Shown here: positions 33,696 through 41,918 of the stretch, one piece after another | Layout: every line of letters starts with the position of its first letter | Position numbering within the stretch: position 1 is the first letter of the stretch | NCBI GenBank assembly: GCA_003132145.1 | Contig: PKWU01000033.1 | Coordinates: forward strand, 1-64,000 | Direction of reading: 5' to 3' | Length of the DNA stretch: 64,000 bases | Origin: Granulicella sp. | GTDB lineage: Bacteria > Acidobacteriota > Terriglobia > Terriglobales > Acidobacteriaceae | The notes under the pieces: model-generated | Databases searched by the model: none | Told to the model about the DNA's origin: nothing | Seen by the model: only the letters and a program-made list of their open reading frames with translations | Translations under genes and position numbers: made by a program

Positions 33696-34874
33696 ATGTT
33701 TATCGATGAAGCCAAAATACGTGTAAAGGCCGGTGACGGCGGCAACGGCTGCATGGCCTTCCGGCGCGAGAAGTTCGTTCCCCGGGGCGGGCCCTCGGGC
33801 GGCGACGGAGGCCACGGCGGCGACGTCCTCATCTCCTCTTCGCTCTCGCACAACACGCTGGTCCACTTCCGCTTCAACCCGGAGCACAAGGCTGAGCGCG
33901 GAGGCCACGGCCTGGGCTCCAACATGTCCGGCGCGGCGGGCGAGCACCTCACGCTCAAGGTCCCGGTCGGGACCCTGCTCTACGACGACGCCACCGGAGA
34001 GCTGGTCCACGACTTCAACCGCCCCAACCAGACCATCGTCGTGGCGCGGGGGGGGCGCGGTGGCCGCGGCAACCAGCACTTCGCAACCAGCACTCACCAG
34101 GCCCCGCGCGAGCACGAGCTGGGCCGCGCCGGAGAGGAGCGCAGCTACCGCCTGGAATTGCGCCTGCTGGCCGACGCCGGCCTGGTCGGCTACCCCAACG
34201 TCGGCAAGTCCACGCTGATCTCGCGCCTCTCGTCCGCGCGGCCAAAGATTGCCAACTACCCCTTCACCACGCTCCAGCCCAACCTCGGCGTGGTGCAGGT
34301 CGGCGAGTTTCCCCACACCCAATCCTTCACCGTCGCCGACCTGCCCGGCCTGATCGAAGGCGCGCACCTGGGCGCGGGGCTGGGAATCCAGTTCCTCAAG
34401 CACATCGAGCGCACTTCGGTGCTCGTCCATCTGGTCGATGTCTCCGACTTCAGCTCAGCAATCGACGGCAGCGCCGCAACCGGAGCAAGCGCGGCGGCGA
34501 TTGGGACAGACCGTCCCGACCCGGTCGCAGACTTCAAGGTCATCACCAGTGAGCTTGCCACCTTCGACCCCGCGTTGGCGGCCAAGCCGACGATTCTGGT
34601 GGCTGCCAAGATCGACGTGGCCAATCCCGCCAAGCTCAAGAAGCTGGCCGCCTATGCCAAGCGGCGCAAGCTGCTGTTTTATGCCATCTCCGCGGTCACG
34701 GGCGAGGGCATCGAGCCGCTCAAGTACGCCATCAGCGAGCTGGTCGCCGCCCATCGGCCCATGCCGATCGACCTCGACGAACCAAACTCGGCAACCCTGG
34801 TTCCCGGCAAGCCCGCCAAGCGCAAGGCCGCCTACCCGCCGCCCGCGCCGCACGCCCGTGGCCGTGCGCGATAA
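33696..34874 (+). CDS. obgE: GTPase ObgE/CgtA
   Basis: A 392-aa ribosome-assembly GTPase. The Gly-rich Obg fold (about 1-158: [32 protein letters not shown]) precedes the G domain: G1 GYPNVGKST (about 166-174), G3 [10 protein letters not shown]4-like AKID (more often NKxD) and G5 [10 protein letters not shown] 25-residue Ser/Ala insert lies near 255-280 ([14 protein letters not shown]). It is involved in 50S maturation and stress responses. AGGTGG precedes the ATG. The usual rplU-rpmA neighbours are absent. Confidence 0.95.
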   Translation: MFIDEAKIRVKAGDGGNGCMAFRREKFVPRGGPSGGDGGHGGDVLISSSLSHNTLVHFRFNPEHKAERGGHGLGSNMSGAAGEHLTLKVPVGTLLYDDATGELVHDFNRPNQTIVVARGGRGGRGNQHFATSTHQAPREHELGRAGEERSYRLELRLLADAGLVGYPNVGKSTLISRLSSARPKIANYPFTTLQPNLGVVQVGEFPHTQSFTVADLPGLIEGAHLGAGLGIQFLKHIERTSVLVHLVDVSDFSSAIDGSAATGASAAAIGTDRPDPVADFKVITSELATFDPALAAKPTILVAAKIDVANPAKLKKLAAYAKRRKLLFYAISAVTGEGIEPLKYAISELVAAHRPMPIDLDEPNSATLVPGKPAKRKAAYPPPAPHARGRAR

Positions 34875-35000
34875 CTCGTCCTTCCCGTCTACAGCCGCTC
34901 ATCCAGTCGAATCTTTCTATAGACTTGGTACTGGGCTGCTTTATGCAGGCCAAGCCGGCTTGCGGAGCGGCGTCAGCGTCACTTTTTTTGAGGATTCCCC

Positions 35001-35585
35001 ATGAAGCTTCGTTCCATCGCCGCAGTCGCCGTTCTCGCTCTCGCGACCGTCGCGGCCCACGCCCAGGCCGGTCTCTACTTCAACCCCGTCGCCATCCGCG
35101 TCAGCAACTCCACTGCTGACACCGGCCCCGCCGCCTTCCTCGGCCAGAACTCCACCTCCCAGGTCTTCTACGGCTACGACTTCGGCGGCTACTACGACTT
35201 CTTCCACGCAGGCCCGATCGCCGCCGGAATCGATGTGCGCGAGTCCGACCTGCACGCCAACAACGCCATGCTGCGCAGCTTCCTGGTGGGCGCGCGCGTC
35301 TCCGCCAAGCCATTCACCCGCCCCATCAAGCCCTACGCCCAGATCTCGGTCGGCGTCAGCACCACCAAGGCCCCAACCATCACCGCCCACGTCAGCAAGT
35401 TCGATTACGCCCTCTACGGAGGCGTCGATTACACCCTCCAGAAGCACATCGACTGGCGCGTCGTCGAGATCGGCTACGGCTCGCTGACCACCATCAGCAG
35501 TACAACCTACGGCGGCGGTGGTCCCCTGAACGTCCCCGCATCCAACCAGATCAGCTTCAGTTCCGGACTGGTCTTCCGGTTCTAG
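35001..35585 (+). CDS. Small outer-membrane beta-barrel protein
   Basis: A 194-aa protein with a signal peptide (RSIAAVAVLALATVAAHAQA) and an alternating strand pattern of an 8-stranded barrel (QVFYGYDFGGYYDFFHAG; FLVGARVSAKPF; PYAQISVGVSTT; FDYALYGGVDYTL) ending VFRF. It is similar in type to OmpW/OmpX-size barrels. Its TAG stop is also the first three bases of an inverted-repeat element that fills the spacer up to nadD. Confidence 0.78.
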   Translation: MKLRSIAAVAVLALATVAAHAQAGLYFNPVAIRVSNSTADTGPAAFLGQNSTSQVFYGYDFGGYYDFFHAGPIAAGIDVRESDLHANNAMLRSFLVGARVSAKPFTRPIKPYAQISVGVSTTKAPTITAHVSKFDYALYGGVDYTLQKHIDWRVVEIGYGSLTTISSTTYGGGGPLNVPASNQISFSSGLVFRF

Positions 35586-35708
35586 GGCATTTTCGGTAAT
35601 GGTGTAGACCGTTGCGCAGAGAGCAAAAGCAGATTCCTTCCCCTTCGACTACGCTCAGGGTGCGGAATGACAAATAAGTTGGTCTATAGCAATTCAGAAA
35701 CTGCTCTA
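35583..35708. repeat. Inverted-repeat element 3 (CTAG-TIR family, barrel-nadD spacer)
   Basis: 28-bp terminal inverted repeats: 35583-35610 (TAGGGCATTTTCGG...TAGACC) and 35681-35708 (GGTCTATAGC...TGCTCTA) match at 21 of 28 positions. The ends share the (TAG)rGC-x2-TTTC start with the elements at 36381 and 48068. The middle holds a separate REP-like palindrome. The element begins at the stop codon of one gene and ends 10 nt before the start of nadD. No open frame, so it is non-autonomous. Confidence 0.6.
35627..35675 (+). repeat. Second REP family (AAGCAGAT...ATGACAAA), plus copy
   Basis: AAGCAGATTCC, a loop containing TTCGACTACGCTCAGG, then GGAATGACAAA; ATTCC pairs with GGAAT. A shorter member with ATCCC/GGGAT lies in glmM at 39221-39256 on the other strand. 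Confidence 0.6.
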
Positions 35709-35718
35709 ACATGACAGA

Positions 35719-36366
35719 ATGCGCGTAGCCTTCTTCGGCGGCACATTCGACCCCATCCATCGCGGCCACCTGCGCCTTGCCTCGGCCGCAGCGGACGCCT
35801 TCGCGCTCGACCGCGTCCTCTTCGCTCCCGTCGGCAACCAGCCCCTCAAGGCCGAGTCCGCCGTCGCCAGCTTCGCTGACCGCCTCGAGATGGCCCGCCT
35901 CGCCTGCAATCCAGCCCCCCTCCAACCAACAACCAGCAACCAGCAACCAGCAACCGACCCCCGCTTCGCCGTCTCCACTCTCGACGCTCCACGCGCCGAC
36001 GGAACCCCGAACTACACCGTCGACAGCCTGGCCGCGCTCGCCCGCGAGCTGCCTAGCGCATCCCTCTACGTCCTCACCGGGGCCGACAGCTTCCTCGACC
36101 TCGGTCGCTGGCGCTCGCCCGACCGCCTGCTCGAACTGGCCGAGTGGATCGTCGTCAGCCGTCCCGACTTTCCTCTCAGCGAATCCCAGCTCGCGCCACT
36201 CGCCCTCACTCCCGCCCAGCGCGCTCGCGTCCACCTGCTCACCACCGTCAATGAGGAGGTCTCCGCCACGGACCTGCGCCGCCGCCTGCAAGTCGGCGAC
36301 CCCTGCCACGGCCTGCTCCCGCCCGGCGTCGCCTCCTACATCCAGTCCCACCACCTCTACCGCTGA
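35719..36366 (+). CDS. nadD: Nicotinate-nucleotide adenylyltransferase
   Basis: A 215-aa nucleotidyltransferase making nicotinic acid adenine dinucleotide from NaMN and ATP. It has GGTFDPIHRGH (HxGH motif, about 7-17), PVGNQPLK, TGADSFLDL and the C-terminal VSATDLRRRL (ISxTxxR). An insert near 70-80 (PAPLQPTTSNQQPATD) is encoded by a CAACCAG-type tandem repeat and is not part of the family. No good Shine-Dalgarno. Both flanking spacers are inverted-repeat elements. Confidence 0.94.
   Translation: MRVAFFGGTFDPIHRGHLRLASAAADAFALDRVLFAPVGNQPLKAESAVASFADRLEMARLACNPAPLQPTTSNQQPATDPRFAVSTLDAPRADGTPNYTVDSLAALARELPSASLYVLTGADSFLDLGRWRSPDRLLELAEWIVVSRPDFPLSESQLAPLALTPAQRARVHLLTTVNEEVSATDLRRRLQVGDPCHGLLPPGVASYIQSHHLYR
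35921..35955 (+). repeat. CAACCAG-type tandem repeat inside nadD
   Basis: Repeats of AACCAGC/AACCAAC within the coding sequence, in frame, giving Gln/Asn/Pro/Thr residues. The same unit on the other strand forms 52655-52683 between the two permease genes. Confidence 0.6.
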
Positions 36367-36380
36367 ACCCGCCGATGATC

Positions 36381-36491
36381 GAGCATTTTCGCAATAGGTT
36401 TGTCGGGGGCGAAAGCAACTCGCGTGGTTTTCGATTAACGAAAACCACTTCGCATAATCTTAGCCAGGCCACATTGATTGCGAAAATGCTC
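36381..36491. repeat. Inverted-repeat element 1 (CTAG-TIR family, nadD-xseA spacer)
   Basis: A perfect 15-bp terminal repeat: GAGCATTTTCGCAAT (36381-36395) and ATTGCGAAAATGCTC (36477-36491). Centrally lies a perfect 10-bp hairpin GTGGTTTTCG/CGAAAACCAC (36424-36448), followed by CATAAT, a possible -10. It spans from 14 nt after the nadD stop to 14 nt before the xseA start. It has the same architecture as 48068-48184. Confidence 0.75.
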
Positions 36492-36505
36492 TAGACTCAT
36501 GCGGT

Positions 36506-38098
36506 ATGGCGATCCGCTCCGAGGGCGATGGCAAGCAGGGAACCCTGGCCGGTCTCTGGCTGGAACCCACGCGCAAGCGCGCGCCCCAGCGGCCCGCCAA
36601 ACCGGAAGCTCTCGCCGCGAACCTCGAACCTCGAACCACGGACCTTGAACGCCGCACAGGCAGTGCCAGCGCGCCCTGGAGCGTCCGCGCCCTGGTCACC
36701 GACCTCCGCCAGCACGTCGAGGCCGACTACGCCGACCTCTGGGTCGTGGGCGAGATATCGAACTGCCGCGCCGCACCCTCCGGCCACGTCTATTTCACAT
36801 TAAAAGACGGCGAGGCGCAGCTTCCCGTCGTGCTCTTCCGCCGCCAGGCGCAACTGCTGCGTTTCCAGCCGCAGGACGGACTCGCCGTCCTCGTCCGCGG
36901 CCGCGTCTCCGTATACGAGTCGCGCGGCCAGCTTCAGCTCATCGCGGAGACGCTGGAACCGCGCGGTACAGGGGCTTTGCAACTTGCGTACGAACAGCTC
37001 AAGGCGCGCCTGCTGGCCGAGGGACTCTTCGACGCCGCCCGCAAGCGCCCGTTGCCCGCCTTTCCGCGCACCCTCGGCGTCATCACCTCCACCAGCGGCG
37101 CGGTCCTCCACGACATCATCAAAATTATTCGCCGCCGCCACGCGCGCCTCAACCTGCTGGTCTATCCGGCGACGGTGCAAGGCCCCGAATGCGCCACATC
37201 GGTCGCCGCGGGAATCCGCTGGTTCAACCAAATCCAGCCCAATCAAATCCAGCCCAACCAGAGCCAGCGCAAGAAGAGCCAACGCAGGAAGAGCCAGCCT
37301 GTCCAGCTCTCCGCCCAGGTCGATCTCATCCTCATCGCGCGCGGCGGAGGCTCGCTGGAGGACCTCGCCGGATTCAACGATGAAGCTCTCGCACGCGCCA
37401 TAGCGGCCTCCGCGCTGCCCGTCGTCTCCGCCATCGGCCACGAGACCGACTTCACCATTGCGGACTTCGTCGCCGACCTGCGCGCCGCCACGCCGTCAGC
37501 CGCCGCCGAACTCATCACCAGTGCCCAGCACCGCATCGAAGAGCGTGTCGAGCTGCTCGCCGCCCGCGTCCTCCGAGCCATCCGCTACCAGCTCATGCTG
37601 GCGCGGCAGCGCTTCACCGCGCTCTCGGTCGCACAGATGCAGAACCGGCTGCAAGCCCTCATCGGCCGCCGCGCTCAGCGCCTCGACGACCTCCGTCACC
37701 GCCTGCAGGCCGCAGCCAACCGCCGCCTGCGCGCGCGCGCCAACCAGCTCGCGGCCCTCGCCACGAGGATTGAGCGCCAGAACCCAGCCGTCCGCCTCGC
37801 CCTCGCCCGCCGCCGGCTCGAAGCCGCCACTCAGTCCCTCCGCCGCCTCGCCGTCACCACCATCGCCGCCCGCGCCACGCGCCTCGACCGCGCGAGCGCC
37901 CGCCTGGACGCGCTCTCGCCGCTCGCTGTCCTCAACCGCGGCTACGCGCTGGTCTACATCGCCAACGGGATCGACAACGGCACCTCAGCAGGAACCCTCC
38001 TGCGCAATGCCTCAGATGCCCACGCCGGCCAGACCATCCGCGCCCGCCTGGCCCACGGCTCCGTGACCGCCGAGGTCAAGTCCACCGAATCCGCATGA
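36506..38098 (+). CDS. xseA: Exodeoxyribonuclease VII large subunit
   Basis: A 530-aa protein. The N-terminal OB fold (about 60-155: WSVRALVTDLRQHVEADYAD, ISNCRAAPSGHVYFTLKD) is followed by the catalytic domain (FPRTLGVITSTSGAVLHDII, ILIARGGGSLEDLAGFNDE, SAIGHETDFTIADFVAD, RAATPSAAAEL), then long coiled-coil helices. It degrades single-stranded DNA with XseB, which is not adjacent. Two non-family inserts come from short tandem repeats: EPRTTDLERR near 35 and the NQIQP/KKSQ stretch near 241-265. The first 50 residues are low complexity and the start is uncertain, since there is no clear Shine-Dalgarno. Confidence 0.93.
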   Translation: MAIRSEGDGKQGTLAGLWLEPTRKRAPQRPAKPEALAANLEPRTTDLERRTGSASAPWSVRALVTDLRQHVEADYADLWVVGEISNCRAAPSGHVYFTLKDGEAQLPVVLFRRQAQLLRFQPQDGLAVLVRGRVSVYESRGQLQLIAETLEPRGTGALQLAYEQLKARLLAEGLFDAARKRPLPAFPRTLGVITSTSGAVLHDIIKIIRRRHARLNLLVYPATVQGPECATSVAAGIRWFNQIQPNQIQPNQSQRKKSQRRKSQPVQLSAQVDLILIARGGGSLEDLAGFNDEALARAIAASALPVVSAIGHETDFTIADFVADLRAATPSAAAELITSAQHRIEERVELLAARVLRAIRYQLMLARQRFTALSVAQMQNRLQALIGRRAQRLDDLRHRLQAAANRRLRARANQLAALATRIERQNPAVRLALARRRLEAATQSLRRLAVTTIAARATRLDRASARLDALSPLAVLNRGYALVYIANGIDNGTSAGTLLRNASDAHAGQTIRARLAHGSVTAEVKSTESA

Positions 38099-38140
38099 CC
38101 GCCCGGCCGGCGACAGCGGGAAGCTTCGCAAACCGGCATA

Positions 38141-38674
38141 ATGGACACAGAGACGTTCAACCACCCCCGGCCCTGCACTCACCTTCCTGCGAAAGATCTC
38201 ATGTTGCCTCAGTTGCCTCTTCGCGAATTGTCGCTGCTCGCTTCCCTTGTGGGTGCGTCGGCGGTTCTCGTCTGGCGCGTGCAGGAGGGCCGCACCGCCG
38301 TCACGACAAAAAAAATTCTCATCCCGCCCCTCGGCATGGCGACAGGTTTCTGCATGTTTCTGGTGCGGGACTTCCGCTTTCCGTTGCTGTGGGCGGTCTG
38401 TGCCTTCCTGCTCGGTGCCTTCGTGCTCGCCTATCCATTGCTGCGCACATCGCGCCTGGTGCGCGTCGGCGAAGTCATCATGATGCAGCGTTCCAACGTC
38501 TTCTTCGCTGTGGTGATCGTCCTCGCAGCCATTCGGATTCTGGCCCACAGCTACATCGACCGGTTCGTGGATGTGAAGCAGACCGCCGCTCTCTTCTTTG
38601 TCCTCGCCTTCGGCATGATCCTGCATTGGCGTCTGCGCATGTACTTGCAGTATCGTCGGCTCACCGGCGTTTAG
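38141..38674 (+). CDS. CcdC-family membrane protein (DUF1453)
   Basis: A 177-aa protein (157 if started at ATG 38201) with about five transmembrane helices. RTAVTTKKILIPPLGMATGF, RVGEVIMMQRSNVFFAVVI and FFVLAFGMILHWRLRMYLQY are the marks of the CcdC family, first named for cytochrome c biogenesis in Bacillus; the function remains unclear. The upstream 20 residues are not hydrophobic and may not be translated. It lies between xseA and glmM without tight linkage. Confidence 0.75.
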   Translation: MDTETFNHPRPCTHLPAKDLMLPQLPLRELSLLASLVGASAVLVWRVQEGRTAVTTKKILIPPLGMATGFCMFLVRDFRFPLLWAVCAFLLGAFVLAYPLLRTSRLVRVGEVIMMQRSNVFFAVVIVLAAIRILAHSYIDRFVDVKQTAALFFVLAFGMILHWRLRMYLQYRRLTGV

Positions 38675-38811
38675 ACGCGCAGACAGCACTTCGCAGATCG
38701 GCAACTGCGATCAAAATTCGAGACTCATCGGAGACGGGTCCCAGCCTGACTCAAAAGGCGCACTGCTACGCGCCTGCAACACGCCCGATAATAGATGTGG
38801 AGAAAGATTCG

Positions 38812-40185
38812 ATGAAGAAGCTATTTGGCACCGACGGCATTCGCGGTGTCGCCGGCCAGTTCCCGCTCGACCCTACTACCATCCACGCCGTCGGCCTCGC
38901 GCTGGCGCATCACTTAGGCGATTCGCCGCGCGTGCTCATCGGCGAGGACACGCGCGAGTCCTCCGACTGGATCGCCGCCGCGCTGACCGCAGGCCTCGCT
39001 GCCGGTGGCGCCACGGTGGAGAGCGCGGGCGTTATTCCCACGCCTGCCGTCGCGTACCTTGCCCGCGCGCACAATTTTGCCGCCGGCGTGGTCATCTCCG
39101 CCTCGCACAATCCCTGGGTCGACAACGGCATCAAGCTCTTCGGCCCCGATGGCTACAAGCTGCCCGACACGACCGAGTTGGCCATCGAAGCCGAAATCTT
39201 CCGCCGCCTGGAGTCTTCAACTTTGTCATCCCGCAGCGGAGCGGAGGGATCTGCTTGTGTTCTTGTGCCACCTCAAGTCAACGAATCCGACCGCGCCGAG
39301 TACATCCGCTCGTTGCTGAGTGCCGTCCCCAGCCTCTCGCTCGACGGTCAGCGCATCGTCATCGACTGCGCCAACGGGGCTGCCAGCGCCATCGCGCCCC
39401 AGCTCTTCGCCGAACTCAACTCGAACGGCGGCGGCGAGGTGCTCCTCACTCACGCCAGCCCCAACGGCCGCAACATCAACGAGAACTGCGGCGCGCTCTA
39501 TCCCGGGACCGTTGCCGCCGAGGTCGTCCAGCAGCACGCCGCGATGGGAATTACCTTCGACGGCGACGCCGACCGCGCGATGTTTGCTGATGAATTCGGC
39601 AAAGTTGTGAACGGCGACGCCGTCCTTCTGCTCGCGGCCCGCGACCTGGCCGCACGCGGCCTGCTCACTAACTCCACCGTCGTGGCGACGACCATGTCCA
39701 ACATGGGCCTGGAAGCAGCGCTCAAGCGTTCGGGAATCAGGATGCTTCGCGCCCCCGTCGGCGACAAGTACGTCCTCGAGGAGATGTTGGCCACCGGCGC
39801 GGCGCTGGGCGGAGAACAGTCCGGCCACATCCTCTTCACCGGCCGCAGCACCACCGGCGACGGCCTGCTCACCGCGCTGCTGCTGCTGGACCTTATTCAT
39901 CGCAGCGGCAAGACGCTCACTCAGCTCACCGCAGACCTGAAGACCTTCCCGCAGATCATCGTCAACGTGAAGGTCCGCGAGAAGCGCCCGCTCGAATCGA
40001 TCCCCACGGTCGCCGCAGCCATCGCTGAAGCCGAGGCCGCGCTGGCTGACTCGGGCCGCGTCGTCATCCGCTACTCCGGCACCGAAGCGCTGGCTCGGGT
40101 CATGATCGAGGCCGAATCCGAGGCGCTCATGCACCTCCACGCCAACGCCATCGCCGACGCCATTCGCGCCGAACTCGGCGTCTAA
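38812..40185 (+). CDS. glmM: Phosphoglucosamine mutase
   Basis: A 457-aa enzyme that converts glucosamine-6-P to glucosamine-1-P for UDP-GlcNAc and peptidoglycan. ATG 38812 (GGAGA upstream; MKKLFGTDGIRG) is the true start; the frame is open from 38095. It has the phospho-Ser loop ISASHNPW (Ser about 98), the metal site FDGDADRAMF, the sugar loop GGEQSGH and the phosphate loop RYSGTEALARVM. Near residues 136-150 a palindromic repeat has been built into the gene (STLSSRSGAEGSAC), in a surface linker where the family varies in length. Confidence 0.95.
   Translation: MKKLFGTDGIRGVAGQFPLDPTTIHAVGLALAHHLGDSPRVLIGEDTRESSDWIAAALTAGLAAGGATVESAGVIPTPAVAYLARAHNFAAGVVISASHNPWVDNGIKLFGPDGYKLPDTTELAIEAEIFRRLESSTLSSRSGAEGSACVLVPPQVNESDRAEYIRSLLSAVPSLSLDGQRIVIDCANGAASAIAPQLFAELNSNGGGEVLLTHASPNGRNINENCGALYPGTVAAEVVQQHAAMGITFDGDADRAMFADEFGKVVNGDAVLLLAARDLAARGLLTNSTVVATTMSNMGLEAALKRSGIRMLRAPVGDKYVLEEMLATGAALGGEQSGHILFTGRSTTGDGLLTALLLLDLIHRSGKTLTQLTADLKTFPQIIVNVKVREKRPLESIPTVAAAIAEAEAALADSGRVVIRYSGTEALARVMIEAESEALMHLHANAIADAIRAELGV
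39221..39256 (-). repeat. Second REP family copy inside glmM
   Basis: On the minus strand: AAGCAGATCCC, a GCTCC-type loop, then GCGGGATGACAAAG, matching the ends of 35627-35675 with a changed but still paired stem (ATCCC/GGGAT). At 36 bp it could enter a gene without shifting the frame. Confidence 0.6.
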
Positions 40186-40281
40186 CGGGCCGCAGCAAGT
40201 ATAAAGCCTTCAGCACGGCGTCGCTCGGAGATTCTCCAGTCCGTCACCGCTTCGGGCCGCAGGTCTGCTGGCCGAGGCTTA

Positions 40282-41364
40282 CTACCTGGGCGCAAAGTTG
40301 ATGTTGATTTGAGTGTGTACCTCCGTTGGCTGACCGCCCATCATCATGGGTTCGTAGCGCCACTGGCGCACCGCATCCAGCGCGGCTGCGGAGAACGAAG
40401 CCAGGGGACTGGAGACGACGTTTGCATCCTTGACCCTGCCATCCTTGCCAATGGTCGCATCAATTACGACGATCCCTGTGATGTGAGCCGTACGGGCAAT
40501 AATAGGATATTCGGGCTGTACGCTCCTAATCAGAACTGGCAGCTTTGAATTTGAAACAACCGCAACGCCGATTTTCAGGACATATTCCTTGGCGTCAGGG
40601 GACGGCGTGAAGGCCACATCGTCCGCATGAACCTCACTCAAATCCTCCAGCGTGGCTTGCACACGCTTCTTGCCGACATACAAGATTTCAATTTGACCGG
40701 GAAAGTTGTGATTCTGGAACTTCCGAACCTGGCCATAGAGAGTTGTAATGGTGCCATTCTCATGGCTGGCGAGGAGAACTGGCTCATGTTCTTCGAAACA
40801 ATAGGCGGCCCAGACGCTACCGAGTGAATCGATCTTCACATCCGCGTTTGCTGCCCTCACCGATCCAATGCAGTCCAGATGTTGCGACGAACCCTTGATC
40901 GTAAAGTACTTGAGCTGCCGGTCACCGGACAGGGAATCTTTCATCTTCAAGAAGGGGGGAGTAAGCGCGGCAGAGAGCCGGCCCTCCATGCCTGCGACGT
41001 CATTCCCGGTAACGGATCGCAGTTCCTTGCCGTCGGCGGTATGCCATTCAATGTGCGATTGGTTGCCATGCGTCTGATCGCTGTGGGTCTGGTCACCGTG
41101 CGTCCAGGAGGCCCTGCTCACCTTGGTCGTGGACCACCAATAATCGAACTCACCCTCCGCGCTGGGCAGGCCGTTCTCATCGAAATACTGATAATGATAG
41201 CGGATGTGCCACGGCTTCATATCCGGAGACGCGTAGTCGTAATATGGAGCGGCCAACTGGAGAAGCGCGTTGGGGTCGGTGGGCGACGCGGCTGGGGCGT
41301 CGCTCTGCGCGAAAAGAATTGGGACGACGATGAACACAAGGGCTACTAATAGGTACTTTTTCAC
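40282..41364 (-). CDS. TonB C-terminal domain protein
   Basis: A 360-aa protein with a signal peptide (KKYLLVALVFIVVPILFAQ), a long periplasmic region of unknown fold (about 25-265; one odd His/Gln-rich repeat, GDQTHSDQTHGNQSH, near 92-106), and a C-terminal TonB-like domain (about 280-360; QPEYPIIARTAHITGIVVID, VVSSPLASFSAAALDAVRQW, RYEPMMMGGQPTEVHTQINI). It lacks the transmembrane proline-rich architecture of classical TonB. Acidobacteria have many such proteins; the role in energy transduction is unproven. Confidence 0.82.
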   Translation of the reverse strand: MKKYLLVALVFIVVPILFAQSDAPAASPTDPNALLQLAAPYYDYASPDMKPWHIRYHYQYFDENGLPSAEGEFDYWWSTTKVSRASWTHGDQTHSDQTHGNQSHIEWHTADGKELRSVTGNDVAGMEGRLSAALTPPFLKMKDSLSGDRQLKYFTIKGSSQHLDCIGSVRAANADVKIDSLGSVWAAYCFEEHEPVLLASHENGTITTLYGQVRKFQNHNFPGQIEILYVGKKRVQATLEDLSEVHADDVAFTPSPDAKEYVLKIGVAVVSNSKLPVLIRSVQPEYPIIARTAHITGIVVIDATIGKDGRVKDANVVSSPLASFSAAALDAVRQWRYEPMMMGGQPTEVHTQININFAPR

Positions 41365-41386
41365 ACAACCATCGTATACCGAAACG

Positions 41387-41818
41387 CTACGCTATACACC
41401 TTAATTTTGGCGAATGCGTTGCGACCGCATACTCGTCGTCGCTGACGTGGGTGAGCCAGGCCACGTCCACGCCGGATGCGTCGGCCACCTGCATGGCAAG
41501 ATGAACCATGGTGTGCCCGGGCGCAGCGCCGTGCCAGTGCACCTCGCCCGGCTCGATCCATACCGTATCTCCTGGATGGATGGGCTGCGCGGGCTGTCCC
41601 TGCAACTGCACCAGCCCTACTCCGCTGAGCACATGCAGCGCCTGGCCCAGCGGATGAGTGTGCCATGCCGTGCGCGCTCCCGGTTCGAAGGAGACCCGGA
41701 ACGCCTTCATCCGCGCCGGTGCCGGAGCGATCACAATCTCATCCGCCCATACTGCCCCGGTAAACCATTCCTTCGGCCCCTGGAAGCCTCCACGCATCTC
41801 ATTGGTCAGAATCTTCAT
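41387..41818 (-). CDS. Cupin-domain protein
   Basis: A 143-aa single-domain cupin: motif 1 is GARTAWHTHPLGQALHVLSG and motif 2 is PGDTVWIEPGEVHWHGA, giving His residues for a metal. FTGAVWADEIVIAPAPARMK at the start is common in cupins annotated beside carboxymuconolactone decarboxylases. It is a soluble small-molecule or oxidoreductase-type enzyme; substrate unknown. It stands 23 nt upstream of the TonB-like gene on the same strand and may share its transcript. Confidence 0.85.
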   Translation of the reverse strand: MKILTNEMRGGFQGPKEWFTGAVWADEIVIAPAPARMKAFRVSFEPGARTAWHTHPLGQALHVLSGVGLVQLQGQPAQPIHPGDTVWIEPGEVHWHGAAPGHTMVHLAMQVADASGVDVAWLTHVSDDEYAVATHSPKLRCIA

Positions 41819-41918
41819 GGCACTATCCTAACTCGAAGTCCGAACCTGCTGCCGCGAAGCTGCGTCACGCTATCATCGAAGGTAGGCTCCATGCTCCCAG
41901 CACCGCAATGCCCGCGCG

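Noticed and set aside
38095-38811. 239-codon N-terminal extension of glmM
   Set aside because: It overlaps the CcdC-like gene in another frame; GlmM proteins begin KKLFGTDGIRG, which has its own ATG and ribosome site at 38812.
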